A stretch of DNA of 64,000 bases from Thiohalophilus sp. (GCF_034522235.1 NZ_JAXHLN010000003.1:2356001-2420000), one strand, 5' to 3'; shown: positions 26,054 through 37,874, counted from the stretch's first letter. A program made the numbers and translations. Notes: generated from the letters alone by a model not told the origin.

Positions 26054-26506
26054 GTCCGAGTTACGAGGGACGAGTGACGAGGAAAACTCATTCACGCCCT
26101 GCTCAAATTAAAGTCAGTGCCTTGTCACCATAAACAACTGCCAGAGACTAACACGGCACGAAGCTGCGCATCGTACCATTCCACAAAGTTTCAAAAAGCT
26201 TGTTATTCTTCGTGTCTTCGTGACTTGGTGGTTAATACTTTACCTCGTCCCTCAAAAACAGGTCCGAGTTACGAGGGACGAGTGACGAGGAAACACCACA
26301 TTCCCGACCCTCAATTAAAATCAATATCTTTTTATCAGAGACGCTTCCCAAAGACCATCTGCCAGAATAACAGTATGTCTCTTCTGCTCACACATGATCA
26401 GAAAATCCGAAAGCTCGTGGATATAGAGAACGATTTGTTTTCCTTCGTGTCTTCGCGTCTTAATGGTTAATGTTTTTCCTCGTCACTCGTTACTCGTCCC
26501 TCGTCC
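26054..26506. repeat. Three heptamer arrays and duplicated flanks between asnO and hyuB
   Basis: Arrays at 26054-26081 and 26262-26289 are identical (GTCCGAG, TTACGAG, GGACGAG, TGACGAG) and sit in a longer direct duplication beginning AAAACAGG. A short CTCGTCC piece lies at 26242-26253. A third array in the opposite sense (26479-26506) overlaps the 3' end of hyuB. The segment CTTCGTGTCTTCG occurs twice (about 26212 and 26442). The 423-bp spacer shows no gene. Confidence 0.82.
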
Positions 26507-28059
26507 CTTCGTTGCCCATATCCACCCCCGCCGGCCGTCTCAATGGTGAGAATATCTCCAGTCTTGACGCTGATATTGATCTTGCCAGGCAACGACTGTC
26601 CGTTGAGGCGATTGATGCCCGGCTGCCCGGGCTCGCCGCCTTCGAGGCCCCAGGGGGCGTGGGTGCGCCGTTCGGTGAGGAGTGTGACCGAGGCGGGGGC
26701 GAGGAATTCGAATTCGCGGATCAGGCCGTCGCCGCCGCGGCGTTGTCCGGCACCGCCGGAGCCGGTGCGCAGGGCGTAGCGGCGCAGGCGCACCGGGTAG
26801 TTGGACTCGAGGACTTCCAGCGGCGTGTTGCGGGTATTGGTCATGTGGGTCTGCACACCGTCGAGCCCGCCGCCAGCGTGGCCGGCGCCCATGCCGCCGC
26901 CGACGGTCTCGTAATAATCCCAGGCCGGCGTTTCGTGCTCCCCGGCATGGCCCCCCGCATATCCCATAGCCAGGTTGTTCATGCTGCCGTGGCTGGCGGC
27001 GGGAATGCGCTCGGGAATGGCTTGCGCCAGGGCACCCATGACCGCATCAACGATGCGGCTACTGGTCTCCACGTTACCGGCGGCCACCGCCGCCGGACGC
27101 CGGGCATTCACCAGACAACCTTCGGGCGCCTGCAGGGTAATGGGCCGAAAACTGCCGGCACAGGCCGGGGTCTGCGACGGCATCAGGCAGCGGAAGACGT
27201 AATAGACCGCGGCAGCCGCCACCGACAACGGGCAGTTCACATTACCGGGCGTCTGCGCTGCGGTGCCCTGAAAATCCACGCTCACCTGGCCCGCCCGCAC
27301 CTGCAGATTCACCGCGATAGCCAGATCGGTGTGGTCCAGGCCGTCATCATCCAGATAATCGACAAAGGCGTAGTCCCCCTCGGGAATCGCCGCCAGGGCA
27401 CTGCAAGCCAGACGCTCGGCATAGGCATTCAGTTGTACCAGGCCGCTGACAAAGGCCGCCTTGCCCAACGGCGCGATCAGTTCCGCCAGGCGACCGAGGC
27501 CGGCACGATTGGCGCTCATCTGCGCGGCAAAGTCGCCGCGCCCGGTGGCACCGCTGCGCACCTGGCCGACAATCCGCTCCAGCAAGGCGCTGTCCAGCTC
27601 GCCGGCCACCACCAGTTTGGTGGGGGGCAGTACCAGCCCTTCTTCTTCCAGGGTTGAGGAGATGGGCATGGAACCGGGGGACTCGGCACCGATGTCGGCA
27701 TGATGGGCGCGATTGGCAACATAGCCGAGACATTCGCCGGCCACAAACAGGGGCGCGATCACGGTCACGTCGGGGAGGTGGGTACCGCCCAGATAAGGAT
27801 CGTTAACGATCACCATATCGCCCGGCTGCCAGTCGATCTGCCGCACAATATCCGCCATGGCATAGGCCATGCTACCCAGGTGCACCGGGATATGCGCCGC
27901 CTGGGCACAGAGCTGGCCGCCAGCATCGAAGATGGCACAGGAGAAATCGAGCCGATCCCGAATGTTGGGTGAAAAGGCGGCACGCTGCAGCACGGCGCCC
28001 ATTTCGTCGCATACCGCATCCAGTCGGCTGGAAAAAATACTCAGGTCGACAGCATCCAT
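26467..28059 (-). CDS. hyuB: Hydantoinase B/5-oxoprolinase-family protein
   Basis: The 530-residue protein matches the hydantoinase B/oxoprolinase beta family: [53 protein letters not shown], and a glycine-rich C-terminal region ([19 protein letters not shown]). Such proteins work with a HyuA subunit in ATP-dependent ring opening; no hyuA is adjacent. The last 13 residues ([13 protein letters not shown]) are encoded by a heptamer array, so the native C-terminus seems to have been overwritten after [11 protein letters not shown] 28059 is the start. Confidence 0.88.
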   Translation of the reverse strand: MDAVDLSIFSSRLDAVCDEMGAVLQRAAFSPNIRDRLDFSCAIFDAGGQLCAQAAHIPVHLGSMAYAMADIVRQIDWQPGDMVIVNDPYLGGTHLPDVTVIAPLFVAGECLGYVANRAHHADIGAESPGSMPISSTLEEEGLVLPPTKLVVAGELDSALLERIVGQVRSGATGRGDFAAQMSANRAGLGRLAELIAPLGKAAFVSGLVQLNAYAERLACSALAAIPEGDYAFVDYLDDDGLDHTDLAIAVNLQVRAGQVSVDFQGTAAQTPGNVNCPLSVAAAAVYYVFRCLMPSQTPACAGSFRPITLQAPEGCLVNARRPAAVAAGNVETSSRIVDAVMGALAQAIPERIPAASHGSMNNLAMGYAGGHAGEHETPAWDYYETVGGGMGAGHAGGGLDGVQTHMTNTRNTPLEVLESNYPVRLRRYALRTGSGGAGQRRGGDGLIREFEFLAPASVTLLTERRTHAPWGLEGGEPGQPGINRLNGQSLPGKINISVKTGDILTIETAGGGGYGQRRDEGRVTSDEEKH

Positions 28060-28234
28060 GAAACACACTACCCTATTTCGCAAGTTGGCGATTGTAGCAC
28101 CCACGGCGAATCCTGACCGGAAGCGGCCTTAAACAGGGGTGACCGCCAGGAGAATACTATAGTAAAATACTCAAAATAAGATCCGCAGAACAATCTAACC
28201 AACACACATCAATATCAGAGGGGAAAAAACCGTT

Positions 28235-28834
28235 ATGAATCCACTCAAGTCGATTACCGGAACGATCGTCTCGGGCATCATCCTGTCGATCATCATCATC
28301 TTTGTGATGGGACGCGGCGGTGCCGTCAATCCATTGGAATTCTGGGTCTGGGTCCACGTCCTCGTCGGGATCGCCTGGATTGGTCTGCTCTATTACTTTA
28401 ACTTCGTTCAGGTTCCGGCACAGGCCGTTGCCACCGCGGACTCTGACGGCCCCGGACCGGCGGCCATTGGCAAGTATGTCGCACCGCTCGCGCTGCTCTG
28501 GTTCCGCTGGGCGGCCGTTGCCACCTGGATCACCGGTGCGCTGGCGCTGGAAGCCCTGCACACGGCGGACGGCTCCGGCTTTGTTGCCGCGTTTACCTTC
28601 CAGCAGGGTTACCAGGTTATCGGCATGGGCGCCTGGCTGGGCACCATCATGCTGTTCAATGTCTGGGTCCTGATCTGGCCGAACCAGAAGAAGGTACTGG
28701 GCCTGGTGGAAGCCTCCGACGCCGAAAAAGCCAAGGCCAAGTTCATCGCCCTGATGGCCTCGCGCACCAACACCCTGCTGTCCATTCCGATGATCCTCGG
28801 CATGACAGGGCATATGCACGGGATGCCGTTCTAA
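28235..28834 (+). CDS. PuuD-like (urate hydroxylase-type) membrane protein
   Basis: The 199-residue protein has four transmembrane helices and conserved segments of the PuuD membrane domain: HVLVGIAWIGLLYYFNFVQVP and NVWVLIWPNQKKVLG. PuuD proteins often carry a C-terminal cytochrome c domain; none is present here, and the protein ends at HMHGMPF. Urate oxidation is therefore uncertain and no purine-catabolism gene is nearby. GGGG lies upstream of ATG 28235. Confidence 0.75.
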   Translation: MNPLKSITGTIVSGIILSIIIIFVMGRGGAVNPLEFWVWVHVLVGIAWIGLLYYFNFVQVPAQAVATADSDGPGPAAIGKYVAPLALLWFRWAAVATWITGALALEALHTADGSGFVAAFTFQQGYQVIGMGAWLGTIMLFNVWVLIWPNQKKVLGLVEASDAEKAKAKFIALMASRTNTLLSIPMILGMTGHMHGMPF

Positions 28835-28841
28835 AACACAG

Positions 28842-28863
28842 GGACGAGGGACGAGGGACGAGG
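28842..28863. repeat. Heptamer array GGACGAG x3
   Basis: Three identical GGACGAG units in phase lie 8 bp after the stop of the PuuD-like gene. An inverted array follows at 28991-29018 beyond a terminator. Confidence 0.8.
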
Positions 28864-28924
28864 CAAACAGCTTCCACCCCTCCCACTCTTTCCTCTCTTT
28901 CCTGACTGAACCTGACAGCAAAAC

Positions 28925-28961
28925 AAAACGGCCCGGTTGTCCCTGACAACCGGGCCGTTTT
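28925..28961 (+). terminator. Strong bidirectional-looking terminator
   Basis: A 17-bp perfect stem (AAAACGGCCCGGTTGTC and its complement) with a CCT loop ends in T5. It lies about 90 bp after the PuuD-like gene. Its A-rich left side would also work on the minus strand. Confidence 0.9.
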
Positions 28962-28990
28962 TATTTAAATCCCGGCCGCGGCAAACCCGC

Positions 28991-29018
28991 CTCGTCACTC
29001 GTACCTCGTCCCCCGGCC
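28991..29018. repeat. Heptamer array CTCGTCA/CTCGTAC/CTCGTCC
   Basis: Four 7-bp units lie in the opposite sense to 28842-28863, on the other side of the terminator at 28925. Confidence 0.78.
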
Positions 29019-29020
29019 CT

Positions 29021-29110
29021 CCCGAAGTCAACGGTTTTGTTGACTTCGGGCCGTGGGGGGCTAGAATTAACGGTTTTCCGGCAGTCCGCGCAGGGCTGCC
29101 GTTTTATTTT
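29021..29110. terminator. Two stem-loops in the argD leader region
   Basis: The first, 29021-29050, is a perfect 12-bp stem (CCCGAAGTCAAC with its complement) with a six-base loop. The second, 29079-29110, pairs CGGCAG with CTGCCG and is followed by TTTTATTTT. It ends about 32 bp before the argD ATG, so it has the form of an intrinsic terminator placed in the leader. Attenuation is possible but unproven. Confidence 0.6.
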
Positions 29111-29141
29111 CCTGGACCGGTAAATTAGCGGAACCTGAAAC

Positions 29142-30314
29142 ATGGCCGATCATTTGATGCACAATTATGCGCCGCTGCCCGTGACTTTTGTCCGTGGCGA
29201 GGGGCCCTGGTTGTGGGATACCGACGAAAAGCGTTATCTCGACGCCCTGAGCGGGGTGGCGGTCTGCGGCCTGGGCCACGCCCATCCGGCGGTCGCCGAG
29301 GCCCTCGCCGAGCAGGCGCGCACCCTGGTACATACCTCCAACTGGTACCACATCGCCAGGCAGGAAACCCTGGCCGCGCGGCTGACCGATCTGGCCGGGA
29401 TGGACAGGGCCTTTTTCTGCAATTCCGGCGCCGAGGCCAACGAGGCGGCGATCAAGCTGGCGCGCCTGCACGGTCGGCAAAAACAGATCGCGAATCCGAC
29501 CATTGTGGTCATGGACGGCAGCTTCCACGGCCGCACCCTGGCCACCCTGAGCGCGACCGGCAACCCGAAAATCCAGGCCGGCTTCGAGCCGCTGGTTCCC
29601 GGTTTTGTGCATGTCGCCTATGACGATGTGGACGCGATCGAACAGCTGGCCGCCCTGCGGGACGACATTGTCGCGGTGATGGTCGAGCCGATCACCGGCG
29701 AAGGCGGCATCCGCATTCCCGCCGACGACTACCTGCCACAGTTGCGCCGGTTGTGCGATGCACAGGACTGGTTGCTGATCGTCGACGAGATCCAGACCGG
29801 CATGTGCCGCACCGGCCGCTGGTTCGCCTTTGAACACAGCGACATCCAGCCGGATATCATCACCCTGGCCAAGGGGCTGGGCAACGGCGTGCCCATCGGC
29901 GCCTGCCTGGCGCGCGGCAAGGCGGCCGGGCTGTTCCAGCCCGGTCAGCACGGCAGCACCTACGGCGGCAATCCGCTGGTCTGTGCCGCCGCCCTGGCGG
30001 TGATCGACACCCTGGAACAGGAGCAACTGGCCGCCCGCGCCGGCTGGCTGGGCCAGCACATGCTCAACGGCCTCTATCACAACCTGGCGAATACCGACGG
30101 GGTGGTGGAATGCCGCGGCAAGGGGCTGATGCTGGCGGTAGAGCTGGATCGGCCCTGCGGCGAACTGATGACCCGGGCGCTCGACCAGGGGCTGCTGATC
30201 AATGTCACCGCCGGTAACACGGTGCGCCTGCTGCCCCCGTTGATTCTCAGCGATGAACAGGCCGAACAGATTGTCACCGACGTTAGCGAACTGATTCAGG
30301 CCTTTCTTGCCTGA
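29142..30314 (+). CDS. argD: Acetylornithine aminotransferase
   Basis: The 390-residue PLP enzyme converts N-acetylglutamate semialdehyde to N-acetylornithine in arginine synthesis. PLP Lys244 lies in [15 protein letters not shown], the phosphate-binding region in [18 protein letters not shown], and the Asp of [15 protein letters not shown] is present. Length and the adjacent argF favour ArgD over related class III aminotransferases. Confidence 0.93.
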   Translation: MADHLMHNYAPLPVTFVRGEGPWLWDTDEKRYLDALSGVAVCGLGHAHPAVAEALAEQARTLVHTSNWYHIARQETLAARLTDLAGMDRAFFCNSGAEANEAAIKLARLHGRQKQIANPTIVVMDGSFHGRTLATLSATGNPKIQAGFEPLVPGFVHVAYDDVDAIEQLAALRDDIVAVMVEPITGEGGIRIPADDYLPQLRRLCDAQDWLLIVDEIQTGMCRTGRWFAFEHSDIQPDIITLAKGLGNGVPIGACLARGKAAGLFQPGQHGSTYGGNPLVCAAALAVIDTLEQEQLAARAGWLGQHMLNGLYHNLANTDGVVECRGKGLMLAVELDRPCGELMTRALDQGLLINVTAGNTVRLLPPLILSDEQAEQIVTDVSELIQAFLA

Positions 30315-30337
30315 GGTTCCCAAAGAGGAATTCGAAC

Positions 30338-31267
30338 ATGGTAAAACATTTTCTGACGCTGCTGGACTTCGAAGCACATGTCCTCGATCAACTGATCGAT
30401 CGAGCCATCGAACTCAAACAGATGCAGCAGCGCGGCGCGATTTATGAGCCGCTGAAGAACAAGGTACTGGGGATGATTTTTGACAAGTCTTCCACCCGCA
30501 CTCGTGTCTCCTTTGAAACCGGTATGGTCCAGTTTGGCGGGCATGCGATCTTTTTGTCGCCCCGGGATACCCAGCTCGGCCGTGGCGAGCCGGTGCAGGA
30601 CAGCGCCCGGGTACTGTCGCGCATGGTGGATATCATCATGATCCGCACCTTTGCCCATGACACGGTACAACGCTTCGCCGAATATTCGCGGGTGCCGGTG
30701 ATCAACGCCCTGACCGATCTCTATCACCCCTGCCAGCTGCTGGCGGACATGCAGACGTTTCGCGAGCATCGCGGGGCCATCAAGGGCAAGACCGTGGCCT
30801 GGATCGGGGACGGCAACAACATGTGCCATTCCTATATCAATGCCGCGCGCCAGTTCGATTTTCAGCTGCAGATCGCCACCCCGCCCGGTTACGAACCGGA
30901 GCCGGAGATCGTCGCCGCGGCAGGCGATCGGATTACTGTGAGTAACGATCCCGAAGCCGCCGCGCGTGGGGCGGATCTGATCACCACCGACGTCTGGGCC
31001 AGTATGGGTCAGGAAGAGGAACAGGAACTGCGCATGCAACAGTTCGCCGCCTTTCAGGTCAATGCCCAACTGATGTCACTGGCCAACAAGGATGCACTTT
31101 TCATGCACTGCCTGCCCGCACATCGTGGGGAGGAAGTCACCACCGAGATCATCGACGACCCCAACAGCGTAGTCTGGGAAGAGGCGGGAAACCGCCTGCA
31201 CAGTCAAAAGGCACTACTCGAATATCTGCTGGCCGTGCCGACCGAGCTGGAGCCGCAACGGCGATAG
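30338..31267 (+). CDS. argF: Ornithine carbamoyltransferase
   Basis: The 309-residue enzyme makes citrulline from ornithine and carbamoyl phosphate. It has SSTRTR (residues 51-56, carbamoyl phosphate), HPCQ (130-133) and HCLPAHRG (257-264, ornithine site). AGAGGA lies just upstream of its ATG. It starts 23 bp after argD and is presumably cotranscribed. Confidence 0.95.
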   Translation: MVKHFLTLLDFEAHVLDQLIDRAIELKQMQQRGAIYEPLKNKVLGMIFDKSSTRTRVSFETGMVQFGGHAIFLSPRDTQLGRGEPVQDSARVLSRMVDIIMIRTFAHDTVQRFAEYSRVPVINALTDLYHPCQLLADMQTFREHRGAIKGKTVAWIGDGNNMCHSYINAARQFDFQLQIATPPGYEPEPEIVAAAGDRITVSNDPEAAARGADLITTDVWASMGQEEEQELRMQQFAAFQVNAQLMSLANKDALFMHCLPAHRGEEVTTEIIDDPNSVVWEEAGNRLHSQKALLEYLLAVPTELEPQRR

Positions 31268-31300
31268 GGTTAAACCATTTATTAACCGCACTGGAAATAC

Positions 31301-31683
31301 CTCAGAGGGCGCAAAGGCGCGGAGAACGCAAAGTAGAATTATTTACATGAAAAGCTATGCAGGGTGCGTTCTACGCACCATTACCCGCTCCGAGGCAGAA
31401 GATCGGTGCATAGAACGCACCCTATCCGATTTTGCCACACTCAACATTGCCGCCCCCTTATGAAACCCGCCAATTCATAAAAAACCATTTTCTAACAAAG
31501 CACGCCGCAACGGCAGAGCCGCTTTGTGTCTCGCCGCCAAAGGCAGTCGTAGGCCCGATAAAGCGAAGCGGCATCGGGCAACACCGCCGATTGCCGGACA
31601 CCGCGTTGCTATGTCCGGCCTACCACTGCATAATCTTCATGATCGGACGGATTAATTTTCATTCTCTGCGGTCCTCTGCGCGA
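31301..31683. repeat. Nested mosaic of four repeat families downstream of argF
   Basis: The outer pair is CGCAAAGGCGCGGAG-like (31301-31333) and CTCTGCGGTCCTCTGCG (31664-31680). Inside lie an inverted pair GGGTGCGTTCTACGCACC / GGTGCATAGAACGCACCC (31362-31379, 31405-31422) and a palindrome running from GTAGGCCCGATAAAGC to TCCGGCCTACCAC (31549-31626). The latter is shared with 47846-47940. The 647-bp spacer between argF and the porin holds no gene I can support. Confidence 0.8.
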
Positions 31684-31755
31684 CGTACAGGGATGTACTA
31701 GTGTCACGTGAGTCAGGAAGACGATAGCGACCCTTTGCACCCAGACAACGGGCAT

Positions 31756-31780
31756 AAACGCCTCAGCGTTTTTCTCTTTT
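31756..31780 (+). terminator. Small terminator-like hairpin
   Basis: AAACGC-CTCA-GCGTTT is followed by a T-rich tract on the plus strand. It is a weak stem, but placed to stop transcription coming from argF. Confidence 0.55.
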
Positions 31781-31795
31781 TATGAAAAACAGACA

Positions 31796-31828
31796 CAAAA
31801 AAACCCTGACGCTCTCAGACGTCAGGGT
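31796..31828 (-). terminator. Rho-independent terminator of the porin gene
   Basis: On the minus strand ACCCTGACG pairs with CGTCAGGGT and is followed by seven T residues, about 87 bp after the porin stop codon. Confidence 0.88.
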
Positions 31829-31914
31829 ACTTAAGCACACATAACAACTCTCGGAGCGGGCGACAACGTCCCTGTTGCCGACTTTCCCTGCTCTTTTATT
31901 CTGTTGAATCCGCT

Positions 31915-32895
31915 TTAGAATTTCAGAACCAGGCCGGCGCCGAGGAAGGTGTCATCCGTGATAGTGGCACCGCCCTGTTCTTCGTCCAGGTTGGAGTACA
32001 TCAGATAACCACTGGTCTTCTTGTCGAATTTGTGATCGACACCGATGGCCATCAGAGTACTTTCCACCGCTGACGCTTGGTTATCTTCAGTCGTGATGTA
32101 CTGAGCCTTGAACTTGTTCTTACCACCGAACTTGGTGCTAAAGCTAAGTCCCAGCCAGTCTTCTTCGTCAGTAGACGGAGATACGCCTTCAACACCAGTC
32201 TGATACAGCAGACCCAGCTGCATGTTACCCATCTTGTAGGTACCAACCACGCGAGTAATACTGTTCTCAGAGCCGGCAACAGCACCGGTATCATCGTAGG
32301 AATCCTGCGCCAGAGCCACATACAGCGGGCCGGATTCATAGGCGATAGAAGCTGAAATGCTATCAGCCGGACCGTCGCCAGCGGTTGTGCCGTCGCCTTC
32401 ACCCGGGATCAGCGCAATGGCATACTTGATATTACCGGATTTGCCGAGATAGGCCAGGACATTATCCAGACGATTTTCACCGTCTTCGTCACCGGCGTTC
32501 TTCAGATCCGCATCGGTATCACCGAACTGGTCGAACTTGCCCTGGGCCATTTTCAGCGGCGTGTCATGACGACCAAAACGAACTTCGCCCCAGCCGCCCT
32601 TCAGACCGGCATACATGTTACGGCGATCAAAGCCGGCATCCGTGCCCTGTTCATAATCCACCTGCCATTCGAACTTGTAGATGGCTGACAGGCCATTGCC
32701 CAGATCACGATCACCCTTGACGCCGACGCGAGAAGCGTGACTGCGCAACTGCCAGTTGTCGTTACCACCAGCAGTACCATCTTCAACGTTACCATAGGAC
32801 AGGTGAACTTTACCGTAAACGGTCGGTGCGGCCTGAGCCAGCATCGGAGTCATCAATGCGCCTGTAACGGCCAGTGCAATCAGTTTCTTTTTCAT
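31915..32895 (-). CDS. Gram-negative outer-membrane porin
   Basis: The 326-residue protein has a signal peptide (MKKKLIALAVTGALMTPMLA, cleaved after AQA) and a mature start APTVYGKVHLSYGN typical of trimeric porins. RVGVKGDRDLGNGLSAIYKFEW and MYAGLKGGWGEVRFGRHDTP follow, and it ends in GAGLVLKF with the C-terminal Phe needed for Bam-mediated insertion. Many Asp/Glu residues in the predicted loops suggest cation preference, which is inference only. GGAAGAG lies before ATG 32895; an upstream GTG start at 32946 would bury the signal peptide. Confidence 0.92.
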   Translation of the reverse strand: MKKKLIALAVTGALMTPMLAQAAPTVYGKVHLSYGNVEDGTAGGNDNWQLRSHASRVGVKGDRDLGNGLSAIYKFEWQVDYEQGTDAGFDRRNMYAGLKGGWGEVRFGRHDTPLKMAQGKFDQFGDTDADLKNAGDEDGENRLDNVLAYLGKSGNIKYAIALIPGEGDGTTAGDGPADSISASIAYESGPLYVALAQDSYDDTGAVAGSENSITRVVGTYKMGNMQLGLLYQTGVEGVSPSTDEEDWLGLSFSTKFGGKNKFKAQYITTEDNQASAVESTLMAIGVDHKFDKKTSGYLMYSNLDEEQGGATITDDTFLGAGLVLKF

Positions 32896-32927
32896 ATCTC
32901 TTCCCCAAAAAGTTTGTGGTAACAACG

Positions 32928-32939
32928 CAACACGTGTTG
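32928..32939. promoter_or_regulatory. 12-bp perfect palindrome upstream of the porin gene
   Basis: CAACACGTGTTG lies about 33-44 bp ahead of the porin start codon, where a regulator could act. I do not recognise the binding factor. Confidence 0.4.
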
Positions 32940-33113
32940 TGTGCAAAATGACAAAGGCGAGTTTGTGCGTGGTGTCTTACAGTAACGTTAAAAGTCGGTG
33001 AAGTTTTTGTGACCATTGGCGGACAAAAGCCCCGCATGCGCAGACGGAGGCTTACGCTCCGCGGCGAATCTGATATGATTCAGACCTGAATCGATTGCAT
33101 ATCAAGGTGTTGC

Positions 33114-34160
<1,047 letters not shown>

Positions 34161-34165
34161 AACAG

Positions 34166-34490
34166 GGACAAGTTACGAGGGCCGGGCAACGAGGCAGAAT
34201 AAACGCGTAGCTCACGCTGGCGTTAGCCTGCGTGACACCTCACCGATACAGAGAATGTCAGGTAGCGCTGCGCGCAACCTGACCTACTCTACTTCTCCCA
34301 CCAGAACGGTGAAAACCGATAGCAGGCGCCGATCCTCAAGCCGGGTTATGTCCCCGGCGGATGCCGGACACCGCGGCGCTTTGTCCGGCCTACTCCCGGA
34401 ACAGGGACGAGTTACGAGGGCCGAGTGACGAGGCTGTGCGTGGAACACACCCTGCTTCTGCCATCTGCCAACTGTCTTCTGCCAACTTAT
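34166..34490. repeat. Repeat mosaic between the FbpC-like gene and phoU
   Basis: In order: a heptamer array (34166-34193; GGACAAG, TTACGAG and similar); a palindrome GCTCACGCTGGCG...CCTGCGTGACACC (34205-34239), also at 45326; the TCAGGT...ACCTGA hairpin (34251-34286); part of the GCCGGACACCGC...GTCCGGCCTAC repeat (34359-34394); a second heptamer array (34405-34432); and a CTGCCAA/CTGCCAT-type heptamer array (34456-34490) that overlaps the phoU stop codon. No gene is seen. Confidence 0.82.
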
Positions 34491-35203
34491 TTTTTTCTCG
34501 CATCCCGCTCGACCTGCTCCAGGCTGATGTGACGCACATCCTTGCCCTTGACCAGGTAAATGACGTATTCACAGATGTTCCGGGCGCGGTCGCCGATGCG
34601 CTCCAGGGCGCGGGCGGACCACATCATGTTGATGACCTCGGGGATGGAACGGGGATCTTCCATCATGTAGGTCATCAGCTCGCGCAGAATGCTCTCGTAC
34701 TGTTTGTCAATCTTGAGATCCTGGCGCGCAACATCAATGGCCATATCCGCATCCATGCGGGCGAAGGTATCCAGCGAGTCATGCAGCATCTTGTGCACCC
34801 GTTCACCCATATGGATGAGACCCGTAATCATTTTATTATCACTGCCGGATTCGGCAAAGTGCATTGCCATGCGGCCGATGCGTTCGGCTTCATCACCGAT
34901 GCGTTCCAGGTCGGTAATAGTCTTGATAACCGCGATGACCAGACGCAGATCGCTGGCAGCAGGCTGGCGCTTGGCGATAATCCGGGTACATTCCTCGTCA
35001 ATCTGGACTTCGAGGGCATTGACCTTGTAATCGCTGGTAACAACGAGTTCGGCCAGTGCTTCATCCCGATCCGTCAGAGCCTTGATGGCATCACCGAGTT
35101 GCTGCTCGACGATGCCGCCCATTTGCATGACGAGGTTGCGTATATCTTCCAGCTCTTCGTCAAACTGGTGTGAAATATGATGACCTAGATCAGCTTTATC
35201 CAT
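34487..35203 (-). CDS. phoU: Phosphate uptake regulator PhoU
   Basis: The 238-residue protein has the two PhoU repeats of three-helix bundles, each with a conserved metal-binding E/DxxxD pattern (ITDLERIGDEAERIGRMA and ARALERIGDRARNICEYV). It damps PhoR signalling through contact with the Pst transporter. It is the last gene of pstC-pstA-pstB-phoU. GAGGA precedes ATG 35203. The stop codon falls in a heptamer array. Confidence 0.95.
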   Translation of the reverse strand: MDKADLGHHISHQFDEELEDIRNLVMQMGGIVEQQLGDAIKALTDRDEALAELVVTSDYKVNALEVQIDEECTRIIAKRQPAASDLRLVIAVIKTITDLERIGDEAERIGRMAMHFAESGSDNKMITGLIHMGERVHKMLHDSLDTFARMDADMAIDVARQDLKIDKQYESILRELMTYMMEDPRSIPEVINMMWSARALERIGDRARNICEYVIYLVKGKDVRHISLEQVERDARKK

Positions 35204-35283
35204 GTTAGAATCCTCTGTAATATTCCCGCGCGCGGCATAAAGTTGCAAAAACACTGCCCATAAGGTGAGACCGGGCCCGCATG

Positions 35284-36165
35284 CTAACCGTAACGTCCGG
35301 TAATGTAATCCTCGGTCTTCTTCACCGAAGGATTTGTAAACAGCGTATTGGTGTCGTCAAACTCGAGCATCTCACCCAGATACATAAAGGCGGTATAATC
35401 GGAGATACGCGCCGCCTGTTGCATATTATGCGTAACAATCAGAATAGTATATTTTTCCTTCAACTCGTAAATCAGCTCTTCGATCTTCAGCGTGGCGATG
35501 GGGTCCAGCGCCGAGGCCGGCTCATCAAGCAGGATGACTTCGGGCTGGATGGCAATTGCCCGGGCAATAACCAGACGTTGCTGCTGGCCACCTGACAGTC
35601 CGAAGGCATTCTGGTCCAGTCGATCCTTGACTTCGTCCCATAGTGCCGCACTCTTGAGAGAACGCTCGACCACTTCATCAAGCACACGCCGATTATTAAC
35701 ACCCTGCAGACGCAGACCGTATGCGATATTTTCGTAAATGGATTTGGGGAACGGGTTGGGCTTCTGAAACACCATACCAACCCGTCGGCGCAATTCAGCC
35801 ACATCCGTCAGCTTGTCATTAATATCTTTCCCATCAAGAGTAATATTCCCCTCGATACGACAGTTATCGATCAGATCATTCATACGATTAAAGCATCGTA
35901 GCAGCGTGGATTTTCCACAACCGGAGGGCCCGATAAATGCAGTGACCCGATTCTTCGGCAGGCGCAGATTGATATCCTTGAGTGCCTGTTCCTGGCTGTA
36001 AAACAGGTTCAGGTCCCTGACGTTAATGATGATTTCTTCATCATCAAAACTGAGCCTCTCGTCTGCCTCGTTCGTAAACAAATCAGTACCGAGACCATGG
36101 GTCCTGGTTTGATCTTCATCCTGAGCGGTAGTGTTGTCATTCATATCAGCATTTCTCATAGTCAT
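35284..36165 (-). CDS. pstB: Phosphate ABC transporter ATP-binding protein
   Basis: The 293-residue ATPase has Walker [21 protein letters not shown] (the FNRMND run is characteristic of PstB), signature [11 protein letters not shown], Walker [14 protein letters not shown] and H-loop VTHNMQQA. An acidic N-terminal extension of about 45 residues precedes the ABC domain. Three in-frame ATGs lie at 36165, 36159 and 36144; none has a clearly best ribosome-binding site. Confidence 0.96.
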   Translation of the reverse strand: MTMRNADMNDNTTAQDEDQTRTHGLGTDLFTNEADERLSFDDEEIIINVRDLNLFYSQEQALKDINLRLPKNRVTAFIGPSGCGKSTLLRCFNRMNDLIDNCRIEGNITLDGKDINDKLTDVAELRRRVGMVFQKPNPFPKSIYENIAYGLRLQGVNNRRVLDEVVERSLKSAALWDEVKDRLDQNAFGLSGGQQQRLVIARAIAIQPEVILLDEPASALDPIATLKIEELIYELKEKYTILIVTHNMQQAARISDYTAFMYLGEMLEFDDTNTLFTNPSVKKTEDYITGRYG

Positions 36166-36185
36166 TGCGTCAGTATCGTTTCGGT

Positions 36186-37853
36186 TTAATCATTCGCGCT
36201 CTTGTATTTTTCACGCAGATGGTTACGGATGCCAATCGCAGTCAGGTTCAGTACCAGGATCAGCATGACCAATATCAGCGCTGTAGCATAAACCAGCGGC
36301 CGGGCGGCCTCCACGTTCGGACTCTGGAATCCGACGTCATAAATATGGAAGCCCAGGTGCATTATCTTGCGTTCCAGGTGGACGAACGGCGCATAACTGT
36401 CGACCGGCAGGCTGGGTGCCAGCTTGACGACACCCACCAGCATCAGAGGCGCCACCTCACCAGCCGCACGCGCCACTGCGAGAATCATCCCGGTCATCAT
36501 CGCCGGCGTAGCCAATGGCACCACGACCTTCCAGAGCGTCTCCGCCTTGGTGGCCCCGAGTGCAAAACTGCCCTCGCGCAGGGTACGCGGAATACGTGCC
36601 AGCCCCTCTTCCGTTGCCACGATAACGACCGGCAAGGTCAACAGCGCAAGAGTCAACGATACCCAGAACAGCCCCGGGGTCCCGAAAGTGGGCGCCGGCA
36701 GGGCTTCGGGGAAGAACAGTTGGTCAATATTCCCCCCGAGAAAGTAAACAAAAAATCCCACGCCGAATACGCCAAAGACAATCGATGGCACACCCGCGAG
36801 ATTATAGACCGAGATGCGGATGATCCGCAGTATCGGCCCCTGTTTGGCGTACTCGCGCAGATACAGCGCGGCCAATATGCCGAAGGGGGTCACAAATACG
36901 GTCATCAGCAAGACCATCGTCACCGTACCAAAGATGGCGGGAAAAATTCCGCCCTCGGTATTGGCCTCACGCGGCTCATCAGTGATGAATTCAACAAAAC
37001 GCTCTATGTAATACCCAATCTTGTCAAACAGGCTCATAGCATTGGGCTGTGTCGCACGCACGATATTTTTCAGCGGTATTTTGACCTGGTTACCATCCAT
37101 GACTTCCGCCACCAGGACATCGCGAGAGACTTTCTTATCCAATTCGGCAAGTTCAGCACGTAAAGCATCGTACTGTTCAGTAAGCGGCTTGCGTTTCGCT
37201 TCAATCTCCGCCTTGAGTTCGCGTTTTTCCTGATCTGACAGTGCGTTATTCAATTCGACTCGCCGCTCTTCCAGACGCAATTGTTCCTGACGGTAATTTA
37301 TATCGCCGATGTCATCACGTTCGATCTCACGAATACGTGCAAACAAATCATTACTACGCTCCAGTCGCTCCAGCAGTTCCGTCCAGACTGCCTCGCCCTG
37401 CGCAACGCTCTGACCGGCCTCGAGTAGCTCGACAGGATATCCGTAGAAATTACCCCATTCGCGGCGTTCCAGCATGATCACGTTGTCGGGTGTCTTCCAC
37501 TCGGGATCCAGCCGGGATTCCAGGTACCAGACAAAGTCACGCCCTGCTATATCGCGATTTCCCTGTTTGAACAGATAGCGGCGGACAAATTTTTTATCTT
37601 CCGCAACAGGGATACCCGCCGACTTCGCTGCCGCGGCAGTCAGTACCTCCTCATCAGCTACCTCGCCAAGCACGCGCTGCACCTTGCCACCGGGTTCGCT
37701 CCAGTTCGTCTCGATGACTGGTGATGCCCAGAAATGAGCAAAGCCATTCACGGCAATCAATCCGAGCAGTCCAACCACCATAACGATACTCAGGCTCAGC
37801 GCACCGGCATTGAGCCATACCCAGGGCGTATCGCTTTTAAACCAATTTTTCAT
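36186..37853 (-). CDS. pstA: Phosphate ABC transporter permease PstA, enlarged form
   Basis: The 555-residue protein is almost twice the length of E. coli PstA (296). After the first transmembrane helix (about residues 18-38) there is a soluble insertion of about 260 residues rich in charged coiled coil ([39 protein letters not shown]). The normal permease core follows, with the EAA-loop region ([19 protein letters not shown]). The insertion would lie in the periplasm. The spacing to pstC and pstB is 20-21 bp. Confidence 0.93.
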   Translation of the reverse strand: MKNWFKSDTPWVWLNAGALSLSIVMVVGLLGLIAVNGFAHFWASPVIETNWSEPGGKVQRVLGEVADEEVLTAAAAKSAGIPVAEDKKFVRRYLFKQGNRDIAGRDFVWYLESRLDPEWKTPDNVIMLERREWGNFYGYPVELLEAGQSVAQGEAVWTELLERLERSNDLFARIREIERDDIGDINYRQEQLRLEERRVELNNALSDQEKRELKAEIEAKRKPLTEQYDALRAELAELDKKVSRDVLVAEVMDGNQVKIPLKNIVRATQPNAMSLFDKIGYYIERFVEFITDEPREANTEGGIFPAIFGTVTMVLLMTVFVTPFGILAALYLREYAKQGPILRIIRISVYNLAGVPSIVFGVFGVGFFVYFLGGNIDQLFFPEALPAPTFGTPGLFWVSLTLALLTLPVVIVATEEGLARIPRTLREGSFALGATKAETLWKVVVPLATPAMMTGMILAVARAAGEVAPLMLVGVVKLAPSLPVDSYAPFVHLERKIMHLGFHIYDVGFQSPNVEAARPLVYATALILVMLILVLNLTAIGIRNHLREKYKSAND

Positions 37854-37874
37854 AACCTGATTTCCCCCGAGCCA

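Noticed and set aside
26467-26506. C-terminal tail [13 protein letters not shown] as a functional HyuB motif
   Set aside because: It is fully explained by the heptamer array read on the minus strand.
28157-28921. Minus-strand frame of 254 codons
   Set aside because: It is antisense to the PuuD-like membrane protein and reads partly through a heptamer array; shadow.
29067-30377. Minus-strand frame of 436 codons
   Set aside because: It is opposite argD, which has all aminotransferase motifs. The frame shows no domain.
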